From positions 310,001 to 374,000 of the forward strand of contig OW569344.1 in the NCBI GenBank assembly GCA_937625935.1: a DNA stretch of 64,000 nt. Direction: 5' to 3'. Each line of letters opens with the position of its first letter. Position 1 is the first letter of the stretch. The notes beneath the pieces were generated by a model that worked only from the letters and a program-made list of their open reading frames with translations, did no database searches and had not been told where the DNA came from. Source of the DNA: Tetramitus jugosus (Eukaryota; Heterolobosea; Eutetramitea; Acrasida; Vahlkampfiidae). Shown piece after piece: positions 9,337-19,385 of the stretch. The translations under genes and the position numbers were made by a program.

Positions 9337-10446
9337 ATGTCAATCTTACAACAAATTAAGAGTATTGAAGATGAAATGGCCAGAACCCAAAAGAACAAGG
9401 CCACATCCTTTCACTTGGGTATGCTGAAAGCCAAATTGGCCAAGTTGAAGAGAGAGGTCATGACTCAGGCCACTGGTGGAAAGGGTGGTGGTGCTGGTGA
9501 TGGTTTCGATGTGACCAAGTCTGGTGATGCTAGAGTGGGTCTCATTGGTTTCCCTTCTGTCGGAAAAAGTACCTTGTTGAACGTTTTGACCAACACTTTC
9601 TCTGAGGTCGCTTCCTATGAGTTTACGACTCTTACTTGTATTCCTGGTGTGATTCAATACAAGGGTGCCAAGATTCAATTGCTCGATCTTCCTGGTATTA
9701 TTGAGGGAGCCAAGGACGGTAAGGGTAGAGGTAGACAAGTCATTTCTACTGCCAGAACATGCAACTTGATCATGATTGTGTTGGATTGTTTGAAGCCAAT
9801 GACTCACAAGAAGATTATTGAGCGCGAATTGGAAGGTTTCGGTATTCGTTTGAACAAGAGACCACCTCACCTCACATTTAAGAGAAAGGAACGTGGTGGT
9901 ATTTCGATCATGTCCGCTGTTCCAATGACCCACTTAACTGACGAATTGATCAGAGCTATCTGCAAGGAGTATAGAATTACAAACGCTGATTTCCACTTTA
10001 GATGTGATGCTACTGCTGATGATTTGATTGATGTTATCGAAGGTAACCGTGTCTATATTCCTGCTCTCTTTGTCATGAACAAGATTGATCAAATTACGAT
10101 TGAGGAGTTGGATTTGATTGATAGATTGCCAAATGCATGCCCAATCTCTGCGCATCACAGATGGAACATTAACGGTCTACTCGAAAAGATTTGGCTGATG
10201 TTGAATTTGATTAGAGTTTACACAAAGCCAAGAGGTCAACTCACTGATTTCAGTGAGCCTGTTGTCATTAGAAGAGACAAGGCGACTGTTGCTGATTTCT
10301 GTAACAGAATTCACAAGACTATTTTAGCAAAATTCAAGTATGCTTGGGTGTGGGGTGCTAGTGTGAAACACAACCCTCAAAGAGTCGGTAAGGAACATCA
10401 ACTCGAGGATGAAGATATCGTTCAGATTGTCAAGCAAGTTGGTTAA
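9337..10446 (+). CDS. DRG1: Developmentally regulated GTP-binding protein 1 (DRG/Rbg1)
   Basis: 369 aa, full length for the family. An N-terminal helical hairpin precedes the Obg-type G domain: G1 G-F-P-S-V-G-K-S at residues 71-78, the switch region with [10 protein letters not shown]3 D-L-P-G-I-I-E-G-A from residue 117, and G4 N-K-I-D near residue 247. The S5D2L insertion and C-terminal TGS domain (V-Y-T-K-P-R-G-Q to D-E-D-I-V-Q-I-V) follow. It is a ribosome-associated GTPase that eases translational pausing and works with a DFRP partner, which is not seen here. The codon choice is strongly biased (GGT, AAG, ATT, TTG), suggesting high expression. The opposite-strand frame of 195 codons is a shadow. 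Confidence 0.97.
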   Translation: MSILQQIKSIEDEMARTQKNKATSFHLGMLKAKLAKLKREVMTQATGGKGGGAGDGFDVTKSGDARVGLIGFPSVGKSTLLNVLTNTFSEVASYEFTTLTCIPGVIQYKGAKIQLLDLPGIIEGAKDGKGRGRQVISTARTCNLIMIVLDCLKPMTHKKIIERELEGFGIRLNKRPPHLTFKRKERGGISIMSAVPMTHLTDELIRAICKEYRITNADFHFRCDATADDLIDVIEGNRVYIPALFVMNKIDQITIEELDLIDRLPNACPISAHHRWNINGLLEKIWLMLNLIRVYTKPRGQLTDFSEPVVIRRDKATVADFCNRIHKTILAKFKYAWVWGASVKHNPQRVGKEHQLEDEDIVQIVKQVG

Positions 10447-10682
10447 GAAACACTTCTGACATTTTTTGCGCTTTCAAATACCGTTGATTGAGCTGTTAGT
10501 TGAACCACAGTCACAGAGTTTAGACTGACACACAAACAGAGTCAATCTCTTTCGTCCCCACTGTCACCATTGATTTTCAATAAAATAAGACACTAAATCT
10601 ATTTTGAATTGACTTGAACATCCCGTGTTTCTCGGCAGAAAAATAAAAAGTCAGCAGCAAGAAAAACAAGCAAGAAGATTGA

Positions 10683-12230
10683 ATGTACGGTACGAGATTT
10701 ACGCCCATCCAGGTCACATGCAGCAAATGTGAAGAAAGTGTCAATCTCTCTGCTCCTATGAACAGCAACAACTATAACAGTGGGAGAAATGAATCCATCA
10801 TTGACAGTTTTGTCTTGTTGTCATCAGCTTCAAGGAACAATGGTGGTGGTGGCGGTTTTCATCAACCGAACAGTCACTATCACAATATTAATTCACCATC
10901 CATTGGTGGTGGTATGATGACAACCATGGACGAAGACGGAAATTCATACAAGAGAAAAACGAGCATTGCGACGATGCTTCATACATTGATGAGACATGTG
11001 GACGAGGATGGAGATGCTAACGATGATAATGATGATGGAATGGATGGTGATGAATTTGATTATTATGTGAATGATCGGACATATCATCATCGTCACAACA
11101 ACAACAACAAGAAACACCGCAATATGAGCAGTGAGTATGATGATGAGAGTTATGACGATAGTAGTTTTGATGAGCGTGATGGGGAGGATGGTGACGATGA
11201 TGATGATGACGCTTGGTCAAAAATTGATCAGAGTTTGATGCATCCTCTGTGCACCACGTGCATCAATCAATTGATGCGTTCCTTGGACGAAGAAGTTGAA
11301 CAGCTGCAGTCCGAAAATTTCATGTACGATAGACGATTGGCCCAATTCCGAGATGATCCACAATGTGTTTCTCTGAGTGAACTACAGAGGAATGCAAAAG
11401 TAGAGGAGGAACGAGAGAGACAATACTTGCAACAGTTGGATCAATTGCTCAAAGAGGAGAAGTCTCTGCGCGACACATTGGCCATACAAACTGCAGAGAG
11501 ACAGAGAATCATGAAGGAGCACAATTCTTTAATGAATACGTGTGCACAATTGGATCGAAGTCAGGGCAAATACTGGGGATGGTTCTTCTCTCAGATACGA
11601 TTCTATAGTGAGTGTATTGACGATGCAGAGTCGGCCCATAACTTGTCAAGTTTCATCGAATCAGAGTACAAGCGTCTGCAGCAACGTGTTTCCTTGCCCC
11701 TCATGTTCGATATTTGGTTCGATGGGGAGTTTGGAACCATCAATGGACTAAGATTAGGAAGATTAGATCCAAAGAGTATGGTTCGGGTTGAGTGGGAGGA
11801 GGTGAACGCGGCACTTGGGCACTGTTGTCTGTTGTTATCATTGATTGCCCAGAAGAGAAAGTTTTCGTTTGGCACGTATCGTCTTGTTCCATCAGCAAGC
11901 ACCTCAAAGATTATAGAGACAGAGTACGGGAAACAGCACGATCTCTACTATACATTGCCCAGAAACTTGTTATCTTTTAATCAGGCGATACGATGTTTTC
12001 TTGCCTGTGTTCATGAAATGTGTCTGTTTGTCGAGAGCCAGAGCACTCGTGTTGCAACCAACAGAACCAACAACTTGCAGAGATACCCAATGAATGATGA
12101 AGACGGAACAATAAGAGGTCTCAAGCTGGAATATTCAGTCGAGGATGAAGCCAAGTGGACGAAAGCGCTTCAGTCTCTCCTGATTAACATCAAATTCTTA
12201 CAGCGGGCCAAAGGACGCCCTGTTTTGTAA
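10683..12230 (+). CDS. ATG6: Beclin 1 / Atg6 / Vps30, PI3-kinase complex subunit
   Basis: 515 aa. The N-terminal C-S-K-C and C-T-T-C pairs bracket a long acidic, His/Asn-rich low-complexity insert (about residues 60-180). A coiled coil follows (S-L-D-E-E-V-E-Q-L-Q-S-E-N and after). The BARA/evolutionarily conserved domain is clear: F-G-T-I-N-G-L-R-L-G-R-L, V-E-W-E-E-V-N-A-A-L-G, F-G-T-Y-R-L-V-P and the C-terminal W-T-K-A-L-Q-S-L-L-I-N-I-K-F-L. Family role: scaffold of the Vps34 lipid kinase complexes in autophagy and endosome traffic. The insert splits the two Cys pairs, which in other Beclins lie close together. The ATG at 10683 directly precedes the first C-x-x-C and is the only plausible start. 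Confidence 0.92.
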   Translation: MYGTRFTPIQVTCSKCEESVNLSAPMNSNNYNSGRNESIIDSFVLLSSASRNNGGGGGFHQPNSHYHNINSPSIGGGMMTTMDEDGNSYKRKTSIATMLHTLMRHVDEDGDANDDNDDGMDGDEFDYYVNDRTYHHRHNNNNKKHRNMSSEYDDESYDDSSFDERDGEDGDDDDDDAWSKIDQSLMHPLCTTCINQLMRSLDEEVEQLQSENFMYDRRLAQFRDDPQCVSLSELQRNAKVEEERERQYLQQLDQLLKEEKSLRDTLAIQTAERQRIMKEHNSLMNTCAQLDRSQGKYWGWFFSQIRFYSECIDDAESAHNLSSFIESEYKRLQQRVSLPLMFDIWFDGEFGTINGLRLGRLDPKSMVRVEWEEVNAALGHCCLLLSLIAQKRKFSFGTYRLVPSASTSKIIETEYGKQHDLYYTLPRNLLSFNQAIRCFLACVHEMCLFVESQSTRVATNRTNNLQRYPMNDEDGTIRGLKLEYSVEDEAKWTKALQSLLINIKFLQRAKGRPVL

Positions 12231-12487
12231 ATATTTTTTCACCCACATATTTTTCTCATTCCACGCAACATTTTACATGTAATCAATACGTGTCGTACTA
12301 TGTGTCAACAGGCTATTAAGTTAAACAAGCGTACCTGGTTTAAAAGAGGTTTGTTTCGTTCCCCAGCCTGAGACGACCTCACTACCCAAAACCGGTCTGA
12401 TCACAGTTAGACCATAGGGGAATACCACATTGAACAACACAACATAAAATATGTGAGGAACACGCAATCGAATGCATTTTTTCTTTT
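12231..12487. other. Intergenic 3' region between convergent genes, with a structured block
   Basis: The segment 12358-12423 folds on paper. GTTCCCC (12358-12364) pairs with GGGGAAT (12417-12423) and encloses GGTCT (12394-12398) paired with AGACC (12409-12413). It is richer in G+C than its surroundings and has no coding frame. It may be a non-coding RNA or a 3'-UTR structure. I could not match it to a known snRNA, snoRNA, 5S or SRP RNA. Confidence 0.35.
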
Positions 12488-14392
12488 TTACTGGAGGAAT
12501 GGATGTCCCAGCGCTTGTCGTGCCGTCATTCGCTTCGCAGGATCAATTGTCAGTGCCTTCTCAAGGAGATCAGCCAACTGGACCACCCTCCTTCGAACTG
12601 CTTCATCCTCTGAAGACAGCGTAGCATTCAATAAATCAGTTTTCAAATCCCGAGTCTTTTGTGGCATCATTGGTCGAATGATGGTCCGCTTAGTGGCATT
12701 ATCTGTGTCTTGGTACAGAAAACGGTTCTCCTTGTCAAAGTGATGATCCCTGAGCAGACATTTGCCCAGCATCTTGTTTGCAATCTTTCCCTTGTAGTCC
12801 ATGATCAACTTAAGTTGGTGATTATTGCTCTTGGATGGAAACAGAATCTTTCCTGTGTACAGTTCATAAATAGTGCAAGCCACACTCCATACATCAATCG
12901 CATAATCGTACTTCATGCCTAGAATGACCTCTGGTGCACGATAGAATCGACTGACAAGATAGGGCATTATTGCATTTTCATTCGCACGGCACGCACTACC
13001 AAAATCACCCAGTCGTATCTGTGTGTTCGTCCGATCCACCACCATAATATTGTCAGGTTTGATATCCGCATGCAAAATGCCACACCTTTCCAACAGTGTC
13101 AACGCCATGAACAATTGTTTTGTGTACAGCTGAACCGCATCCAAATGAATGCCCGTCTCCTTGCCCTGCACCTTGCCAAACGTGCTCACAACCTGTCTCA
13201 GATTCATCTCCAACGCATCAAACACGATACACAGATGATTTCGGTAGGTGAAGAAATCTCTGATGCGTACGCAGTGACACTCATCATTCACATCCTCTTG
13301 CACCAACAGTTTCAACAGCTCAATTTCCTTGAGACCTGATTTTCTCATTGATTCATTGTTTCGAATCATTTTAATCGCTACAATTTCACCATCACCATCA
13401 TTATTATCATCATGCTCATTCTTGTTCTTTTGTTGTTGACAATCGATTGCTTTTAAAACAACACTAAACACACCTTTTCCATAGGACCCGACAATGCGAT
13501 AACGATCATTGTGAATCAATTCAGAGATTGAGAATTTGTAATAGGCTTCTTCATCATCCCAATTGGCAGACAAGTGTTGCTGATGATGATGTTGTTGTTG
13601 TTGTTCTGATGATAATGATGATGCTTGTTGATGGCCACTGAGTCTGTTGATCTTGGTGACTTCATTGCTTGTTGTTGTTGTTGTTGTTGATGGAGAATCA
13701 GAGCTAAACATGTCAAACAATGGAGATTCACTTCCATTTTCCATGTTGTCATTGTCTTTTCTCTTGTTGTTATTATGAACATTATCGTTATCCACATGAT
13801 TTATTCTAGTAGTATTAATATGATTATCATTGTTGTTGTGATTAGTAGTATTACTCACAACACTGTTCAATGATTTCTTGTTGTTCTCTGTTTGCTTGTC
13901 AATACTTGTTCCGAGAGAGGGGATGGGAGCGTCTTTTTCTTCTTCCTTCGTCTTCTCCAATAATGATGATGATGATGCTTGTTGTTGTTGTTGTTCCAAT
14001 TGTTGAATTCGTAGTCTTCTCTTCTCTCTCAACAGTCGAATCTGGTCTTCTTCACTTGATATCTTTTTTGAATGATTGCTACTCTTCTTGTTGTTGTTGT
14101 TGTTGTTAGTTGGATTGCCTAATGGTTCTTGTTGTTGTTGTTGTTGTTGAATTTGTTTGAGTTGAGATTCGACGCGTTGAACATAGGATAGATGATCAGA
14201 ATCAACATCTCGAGTATGTTGACTGTTATTATGGTTGTGGTTGTGGTTGTTGTTGTTGTTTCCGTTGTGGTTGTTGTTGTTGTGATCAATTGTTGTTCTT
14301 GTTCGTTTCAATGGATATGAGTCATTGTGGTTGTTGTGATGGTAGTCACTTCGTTTTCGCTTGTTATATTCGGCAGAGTGTGAATTCATCAT
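12488..14392 (-). CDS. PRP4: PRP4-type serine/threonine kinase (PRPF4B, spliceosomal, DYRK-like)
   Basis: 634 aa. The first 290 residues are Asn/Gln/His-rich with basic R-S-type stretches. The kinase domain fills the rest: glycine loop G-S-Y-G-K-G-V-F-S-V-V, V-A-I-K-M-I-R, the catalytic loop H-A-D-I-K-P-D-N (HAD in place of HRD), and D-F-G-S-A-C. The activation segment is Y-L-V-S-R-F-Y-R-A-P-E-V-I-L-G, followed by Y-D-Y-A-I-D-V-W-S-V-A-C. These features separate PRP4 from CLK and DYRK. The known role is phosphorylation of U4/U6.U5 tri-snRNP components (Prp6, Prp31) for spliceosome activation. Start ATG-ATG at 14392. It diverges from the SDR gene by 160 bp. Confidence 0.9.
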   Translation of the reverse strand: MMNSHSAEYNKRKRSDYHHNNHNDSYPLKRTRTTIDHNNNNHNGNNNNNHNHNHNNSQHTRDVDSDHLSYVQRVESQLKQIQQQQQQQEPLGNPTNNNNNNKKSSNHSKKISSEEDQIRLLREKRRLRIQQLEQQQQQASSSSLLEKTKEEEKDAPIPSLGTSIDKQTENNKKSLNSVVSNTTNHNNNDNHINTTRINHVDNDNVHNNNKRKDNDNMENGSESPLFDMFSSDSPSTTTTTTSNEVTKINRLSGHQQASSLSSEQQQQHHHQQHLSANWDDEEAYYKFSISELIHNDRYRIVGSYGKGVFSVVLKAIDCQQQKNKNEHDDNNDGDGEIVAIKMIRNNESMRKSGLKEIELLKLLVQEDVNDECHCVRIRDFFTYRNHLCIVFDALEMNLRQVVSTFGKVQGKETGIHLDAVQLYTKQLFMALTLLERCGILHADIKPDNIMVVDRTNTQIRLGDFGSACRANENAIMPYLVSRFYRAPEVILGMKYDYAIDVWSVACTIYELYTGKILFPSKSNNHQLKLIMDYKGKIANKMLGKCLLRDHHFDKENRFLYQDTDNATKRTIIRPMMPQKTRDLKTDLLNATLSSEDEAVRRRVVQLADLLEKALTIDPAKRMTARQALGHPFLQ

Positions 14393-14552
14393 AAATGTTG
14401 TTGTACTAGTTGTTTTTGTTTGTCAAAAAAGATTGTTGAATTCTTGCAATGACTTGACTTGTAATTTCTGCCTCATCTGTGCATGGATTCTGGTTGAACC
14501 TGGACGGGAAAATCTTTCACAAAGAACGGAGAAAACAACAAACCAGATCATC

Positions 14553-15344
14553 ATGACAACAATCACAGGTGGTGCTAGCTTACTGAACAAGGTGGTGATT
14601 GTGACAGGTGTCTCCAGGGGCATTGGTAATCATGTTGCAAAACTGTTTCACTCTCAAGGGGCCAAGGTCATTGGAGTCTCTCGCACTTCAATGCTCACTT
14701 CCATCTCACAGCATGAGGAAGCAACACATGTCGTTGTTGAAGGACAACATCCTTCTCATGCTCAGCACCATCACCACTCCTATCTGAGTGATCACTATGC
14801 AATCAATGTAGGTGACTATGATGCTGTGAATCACATGTTTAGAGAGATCAAGAACAAACACAGTGCAGCACATGTGCTTGTGAATTGTGCAGGTGTTTCG
14901 AAGGATGCATTGTTTGCGAGGCTGAATCACCATGATATTAGAGATATGATTGGTGTGAATCTAGAGGGAACGATATACATGTCCAGAGCATTTACCAAGC
15001 TGGCAATGACACTGAAGAATCAAGTAGATGATTTTTCAATTACGAATGTTGGCTCTCCGGTCGGCTCTCTCATGTTTCCTACTGGAACCAGCGTGTATGC
15101 AACGACAAAGGCCGCACTGAACGGGCTCACAAAATCATTGAGTGCAGAGTTGTTGCCATATGGAATTAGAGTCAATATGGTGCGACCTGGATTTGTGAGA
15201 ACCGATATGACAAAGAGTATTGATTTTGAGGCACGAGGATTAAAGGAGACAAACATTGATGATGTAGCAAATGCAATTTTGTATCTATCGACGAACAAGG
15301 GAATGAATGGATGTATTATGGATGTAAACTCGGGCCTCGCATAA
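14553..15344 (+). CDS. FabG/CBR4-type short-chain dehydrogenase (3-oxoacyl-ACP reductase-like)
   Basis: 263 aa from the ATG at 14553; the frame is open upstream but lacks a credible ATG. NADP-binding T-G-V-S-R-G-I-G opens the fold, then N-C-A-G-V-S. The active site is the Ser in N-V-G-S-P-V-G with Y-A-T-T-K (about Tyr182/Lys186). The ending R-P-G-F-V-R-T-D-M and the C-terminal G-x-x-x-D-V-N-S-G are FabG-like. A His-rich insert of roughly 20 residues sits between beta-3 and the N-C-A-G motif. In mitochondria this class (CBR4) forms the ketoreductase of fatty-acid synthesis, but no targeting peptide is evident here. Only 4 bp separate its stop from the convergent COG1 stop. Confidence 0.85.
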   Translation: MTTITGGASLLNKVVIVTGVSRGIGNHVAKLFHSQGAKVIGVSRTSMLTSISQHEEATHVVVEGQHPSHAQHHHHSYLSDHYAINVGDYDAVNHMFREIKNKHSAAHVLVNCAGVSKDALFARLNHHDIRDMIGVNLEGTIYMSRAFTKLAMTLKNQVDDFSITNVGSPVGSLMFPTGTSVYATTKAALNGLTKSLSAELLPYGIRVNMVRPGFVRTDMTKSIDFEARGLKETNIDDVANAILYLSTNKGMNGCIMDVNSGLA

Positions 15345-15348
15345 TTTA

Positions 15349-18300
15349 TTATTGACCAAAGAATCCCTTGACAAATCCAGAGAATCCACCACTGCTTTTT
15401 GTTGCGCGATGTTCTCGAGTGTCTGTTGTTGTTTGTGGCATTGAGATTTTCACTTCTGAGATCTCTTCCTTAACTGTGCTGGCATAAGACTGTTTGGATT
15501 CCTTTCGTGCCAGAGGTAATAGCGAAAAGTTAGTTCCTGGGTTTTGCAATTTCAAGAATGAATCTTCAATATTAGGCAATTCTGCTTGATTGTCCTGCTT
15601 TCTTCTCTGCTGGCTCATATACTGCCTTGCTACACCAAGGGGAGAGAATAGTCGATTTCGCATCACACAATCAGCCAGAATGTTCGTAAATATCTTCTCA
15701 TAAATCTCCCAATTAATGGGATCAATTTGATTCAAGATAAGTTCGACCAGCGAAACATAGCATTTCTCATAACTTGTGAGCTGTTCGGAATGTTGCTTCA
15801 GCTGCAATCGTTCAAAACTTGTTCCAAGCAACACATCACCCAAAAATCGAACATCAAATAACATTTGAATGTATCCCTCTTCGTTTAAGTTGATTGCTTC
15901 GTTCTGAACATAGTCGATAGTATCGTCACTGTTGGATGTCTGTAGGACAAAATTCAGGAAGTTTGTATAAAATTGGAATATGTCGTCTCCGAGTTGGAAC
16001 GACAGCTTCCTGAGCACTGCTTTTTGAACTTCAAATGCGCCTATTGAGTAAAGTCCGACATTCACACTATGTAGGGCTGCATGAATATAGCTAGATGGAT
16101 GAAGTGGAAGTAAAATAAGTTCCTTCAAGTTATCCTCTGATATGTCCAACGTAATTTCATGCCACAGCTCCTTTCTTGATACTTCTTTCCAATTCTCACA
16201 CTTCACCGCTTCAGCAATCCCTTTCACAAAATTATCACTTATTGATGTGATCCAACTACGGTGAGCTGAAAGATATAGAGAATCTAGTGTTTGTTCCAAG
16301 TCGAATAGTTTCAAGATAGGATCTGTATCTTTCTCTTCGTTATTTTTTTGAATTCTTAACCATTTCTGTCTCTTCTTCAATAGTTGAGTCATCGAATTCG
16401 ACTTGATGTATAAACTATTTTCTCTACTATCATTCGCATGATTAATAAGTTCATTAACAATATCAAAAATGCATGACTTGATGCTTTGGCAAACATATGC
16501 CAAGAAGAGTTCATGATCTATATTCTGTACCGAATTCTCAATCTCGTTTTCAATGTTGTTGCATATACGACCAATCGCCGTGAAGAAATTTTCATAAAGA
16601 ACCTTTTCAACTTCTCCTTCCTTGTCGTCATGAGTAAGAAGAGAACTAGCACGATCAGAAACCTTAGAGGTTGTTTCAGCTCTTTCTCTCTTCACAAAAA
16701 GGAATAAATCCTCAACAATGGGTTTAAGTTGCTTTTGGAACAGCTCAACACCTACAACACTCTTGATCCTATCATTGATACCTGAGATAAATATATCAAG
16801 AGAAAACTTGTTTGATCCAATTTCTTCGACAGCCTGAGTATGGAACTGAGAATATGGATTCGAAACAACAGTTTCATACTTTATCCTTTGATAGTATCGA
16901 TTAATCATGTCTTCGTCAGATAGAACAAAAGTATTCCACAATTTCTCTCCAATATTGCTATGTTCCTGATCTCTCTTCTCGAGCACTAAAAATACAGTAG
17001 AGAACTTAAATTGAATAATACTTTTCTCTCTATTGAGGAATAACACATGGACATCATCCCATATGAAACTCTTATGTGCAGATAGAACGTCATTAAAGAT
17101 AGATTTGATAGGTATACACGATTGGTAATGTTCTTGTCCAATATCATAATAATTGAACACATATTTGCGGGTTACATCTTCCAGCTGAGTTAGCTCCGAT
17201 GCATTGTCGATTTTTTCTGTCACATATTGTAGAATTCGCTTCACCATGGGCAAGACTTCATTGACCCAATTATCACATAACGTTTTGATTTGTTCTCTAT
17301 TCAGTAACTTAATGTTGGCGAATTGATAATTAATATTCTTCATGTTATCAACCAGTGCATCAAATCGCTCCTCATATAGAGTCTTGTACAACTTCCTCTC
17401 GGCATCAGATGTAAACAAACAATTGCGAAGCACAGCGGGCGCGATCATCATCATTTTTAGCAAGCCGCACCCAGAACACTCCACATCAAAAATGACATGC
17501 GATAGCAATAGAGTTGAGTGGAAGCAGTCCAATGCTAAAATGGCTTTCTCAATATATTGTCCATCTTGTACAGTTGTTAGAATACCTGATATCAACTGTT
17601 TTCTCATCTGTAGAAAGTATCGTAACAAATTCTCTGACGATTTTTCATTCTCTTCAATGCTGTTCTTCAGCAACAAAACAACACACAGGCACTGAGTGTA
17701 TTCCTTTGGTTTGTCAATGAATCAGAAGTGTGAGTCAATGGTGCACATGCAACAAAACAAACTTGAACAACAACAATAGTACTTACCACGTCCATCAGAT
17801 TCACTTGTTTTAACTTGGCCTCACAAATCTCGATTACTCTCAACTTGTCATATTCAATTGACGCTATTTTTGAATCAAGAAAAGCGTATTGCTTTCTTTG
17901 TTCGATTGTCAACTGACGACGATACATGTGATCAGTCGAAAGATAACAGACACAGAAATCAAAATAGTACTCCTTGTTACGACATATGAAACTCTGATTG
18001 AATCCGCAATGACACAATGTCAGTTCACTACATTCTATATTCACTCTCACTCACACGTAGAAACAAACAAGCATCTCACATACCAAATTCAACAGATCCA
18101 ACAACTCTCTGACGCAATTCATGACTCTTGTTGTCTCATTTTCATAGTCATGATGACTGCTCTTTTGATGCGATGTGATTTGTTCTTGATTCTTTTGAGT
18201 CATGATCGATAAAGATTCAATGTGTTGAATCCTATGTGAAACATGATCCAGGTTCATAGTGCACGAGTCACACAATTCCTTAATTTTAAGAATGCCATCC

Positions 18301-18593
18301 GATGCATCAATCAAGTCATGATAACGTTCACCGACTAAGCTTCTCAAATCATTTTGTTTCGCTTGACATTCATCTCTATTAGATATGTTTATAAGCAAGA
18401 TGGATGTATGTAGTTAGTATATTGATTAATTAGTCATTCGATGATCATTATTGTTTGAAACATACTTTGTTTTATCATAAATGGCACGAATGTCTTTGAG
18501 AGAACGTTTGAGAAACAATTCTTCAATTGTAGTTGTCGTAGCAGCATCAGAGGATGATGTGGAGGAGGATGGATAGGGTTTGGTGGGACTCAT
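15349..18593 (-). CDS. COG1: Conserved oligomeric Golgi complex subunit 1
   Basis: Four exons: 18593-18466, 18375-18084, 17993-17787 and 17691-15349. The introns are 90, 90 and 95 nt with GTATGT or GTAAGT donors. The sum is 2970 nt, giving 989 aa in one frame, close to the usual COG1 length. Exon 1 gives E-E-L-F-L-K-R-S-L-K-D-I-R-A and exon 2 gives the Vps51-type signature V-G-E-R-Y-H-D-L-I-D-A-S-D. Exon 4 opens with C-L-C-V-V-L-L-L-K-N-S, matching the region after the COG1 helical core. The rest is long and helical. COG1 belongs to lobe A of the COG tether for retrograde intra-Golgi vesicles. The second intron's acceptor (17994) is the least certain. Intron 1 contains TACTAAC. Confidence 0.88.
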
Positions 18594-18728
18594 ATATAAC
18601 TATATCATACACACAGAACTGGTGCATTCAACGATTGTTTTATTCTGTTGTTTTTTGTGATCAAGTTTGATGGGCGGAGAAACGAGAACAAAATCTGGTG
18701 AAATTTACAGAAAACACGAACACAGAAA

Positions 18729-19384
18729 ATGGGGAGCTCTTACACTCAAATCGAGCTCTTGAAGAATTTGCTGGACTCTGATAAAGATTCAATCTCGAAT
18801 GAGATGGAAAGTAGTGGAATGACCATGAACGAGGAAGGTTATGAACCTCCACCACAGGCCCTGAGTGTGGGTCAATTGATGAAACATGTTCCAACCAACA
18901 AACCAAAAACGAAAAAGAAAGTGGTGGACAAGAATGCCATTTGGGAGGATGAAGAGGTTCCAGAGGTTACCATTCCTCTCACGTTTTTGGAACAAGACAC
19001 CAGAGAAAGACCCCAATACGAAATTCTATACAAGCAGAAGGTTGGTTTGCACGATGTTTATCTCGGATTGGACTTTGAAAAAGATCCATCGACATCGGCA
19101 GCAGATTCATTGACTGTAAAAATACATCTTCCGAAAGAGACAAATACTGAGGAAGCCAATTTGGACATTACATCCTATTCTCTAGCTCTGACATCAAGTA
19201 ACTAGTAAGTACAAGGTACACGAGTTTTAAATTTTTCAGATATTTAAATTGACTTATCCAATCGATGAACAGCAAACTGTTTATCAGCTTGCCGGATTCA
19301 GTTCATGAAAACCAGGGAGTGGCCACATGGGAACCCAAGAGTCATACACTCACAGTTTCCATTCCTATCAATCAAAATGCATAG
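18729..19384 (+). CDS. DNAAF6: DNAAF6 / PIH1D3, axonemal dynein assembly factor
   Basis: Two exons, 18729-19204 and 19273-19384, with a 68-nt GT-AG intron (donor GTAAGT) in phase 2. The join creates Y-K-L-F-I-S-L-P and yields 195 aa. The CS-like domain is recognisable: E-I-L-Y-K-Q-K-V-G, D-V-Y-L-G-L, K-D-P-S-T-S, L-T-V-K-I-H-L-P, then H-T-L-T-V-S-I-P at the C-terminus. Family role: an R2TP-linked co-chaperone that preassembles outer and inner dynein arms, conserved almost only in organisms with motile cilia. So the organism probably makes motile flagella. The stop lies 1 bp from the convergent transporter stop. Confidence 0.88.
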
Positions 19385-19385
19385 C

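Noticed and set aside
9346..9933. Minus-strand open frame of 195 codons opposite DRG1
   Set aside because: It mirrors a highly biased coding region, starts in the DRG1 frame's shadow and resembles no protein.
12390..12430. Resemblance to 5S rRNA or U1 snRNA (GTCTGATC, GGGAATACC)
   Set aside because: The words occur in the wrong order and spacing; no 5S promoter boxes, Sm site or U1 5' end could be aligned.
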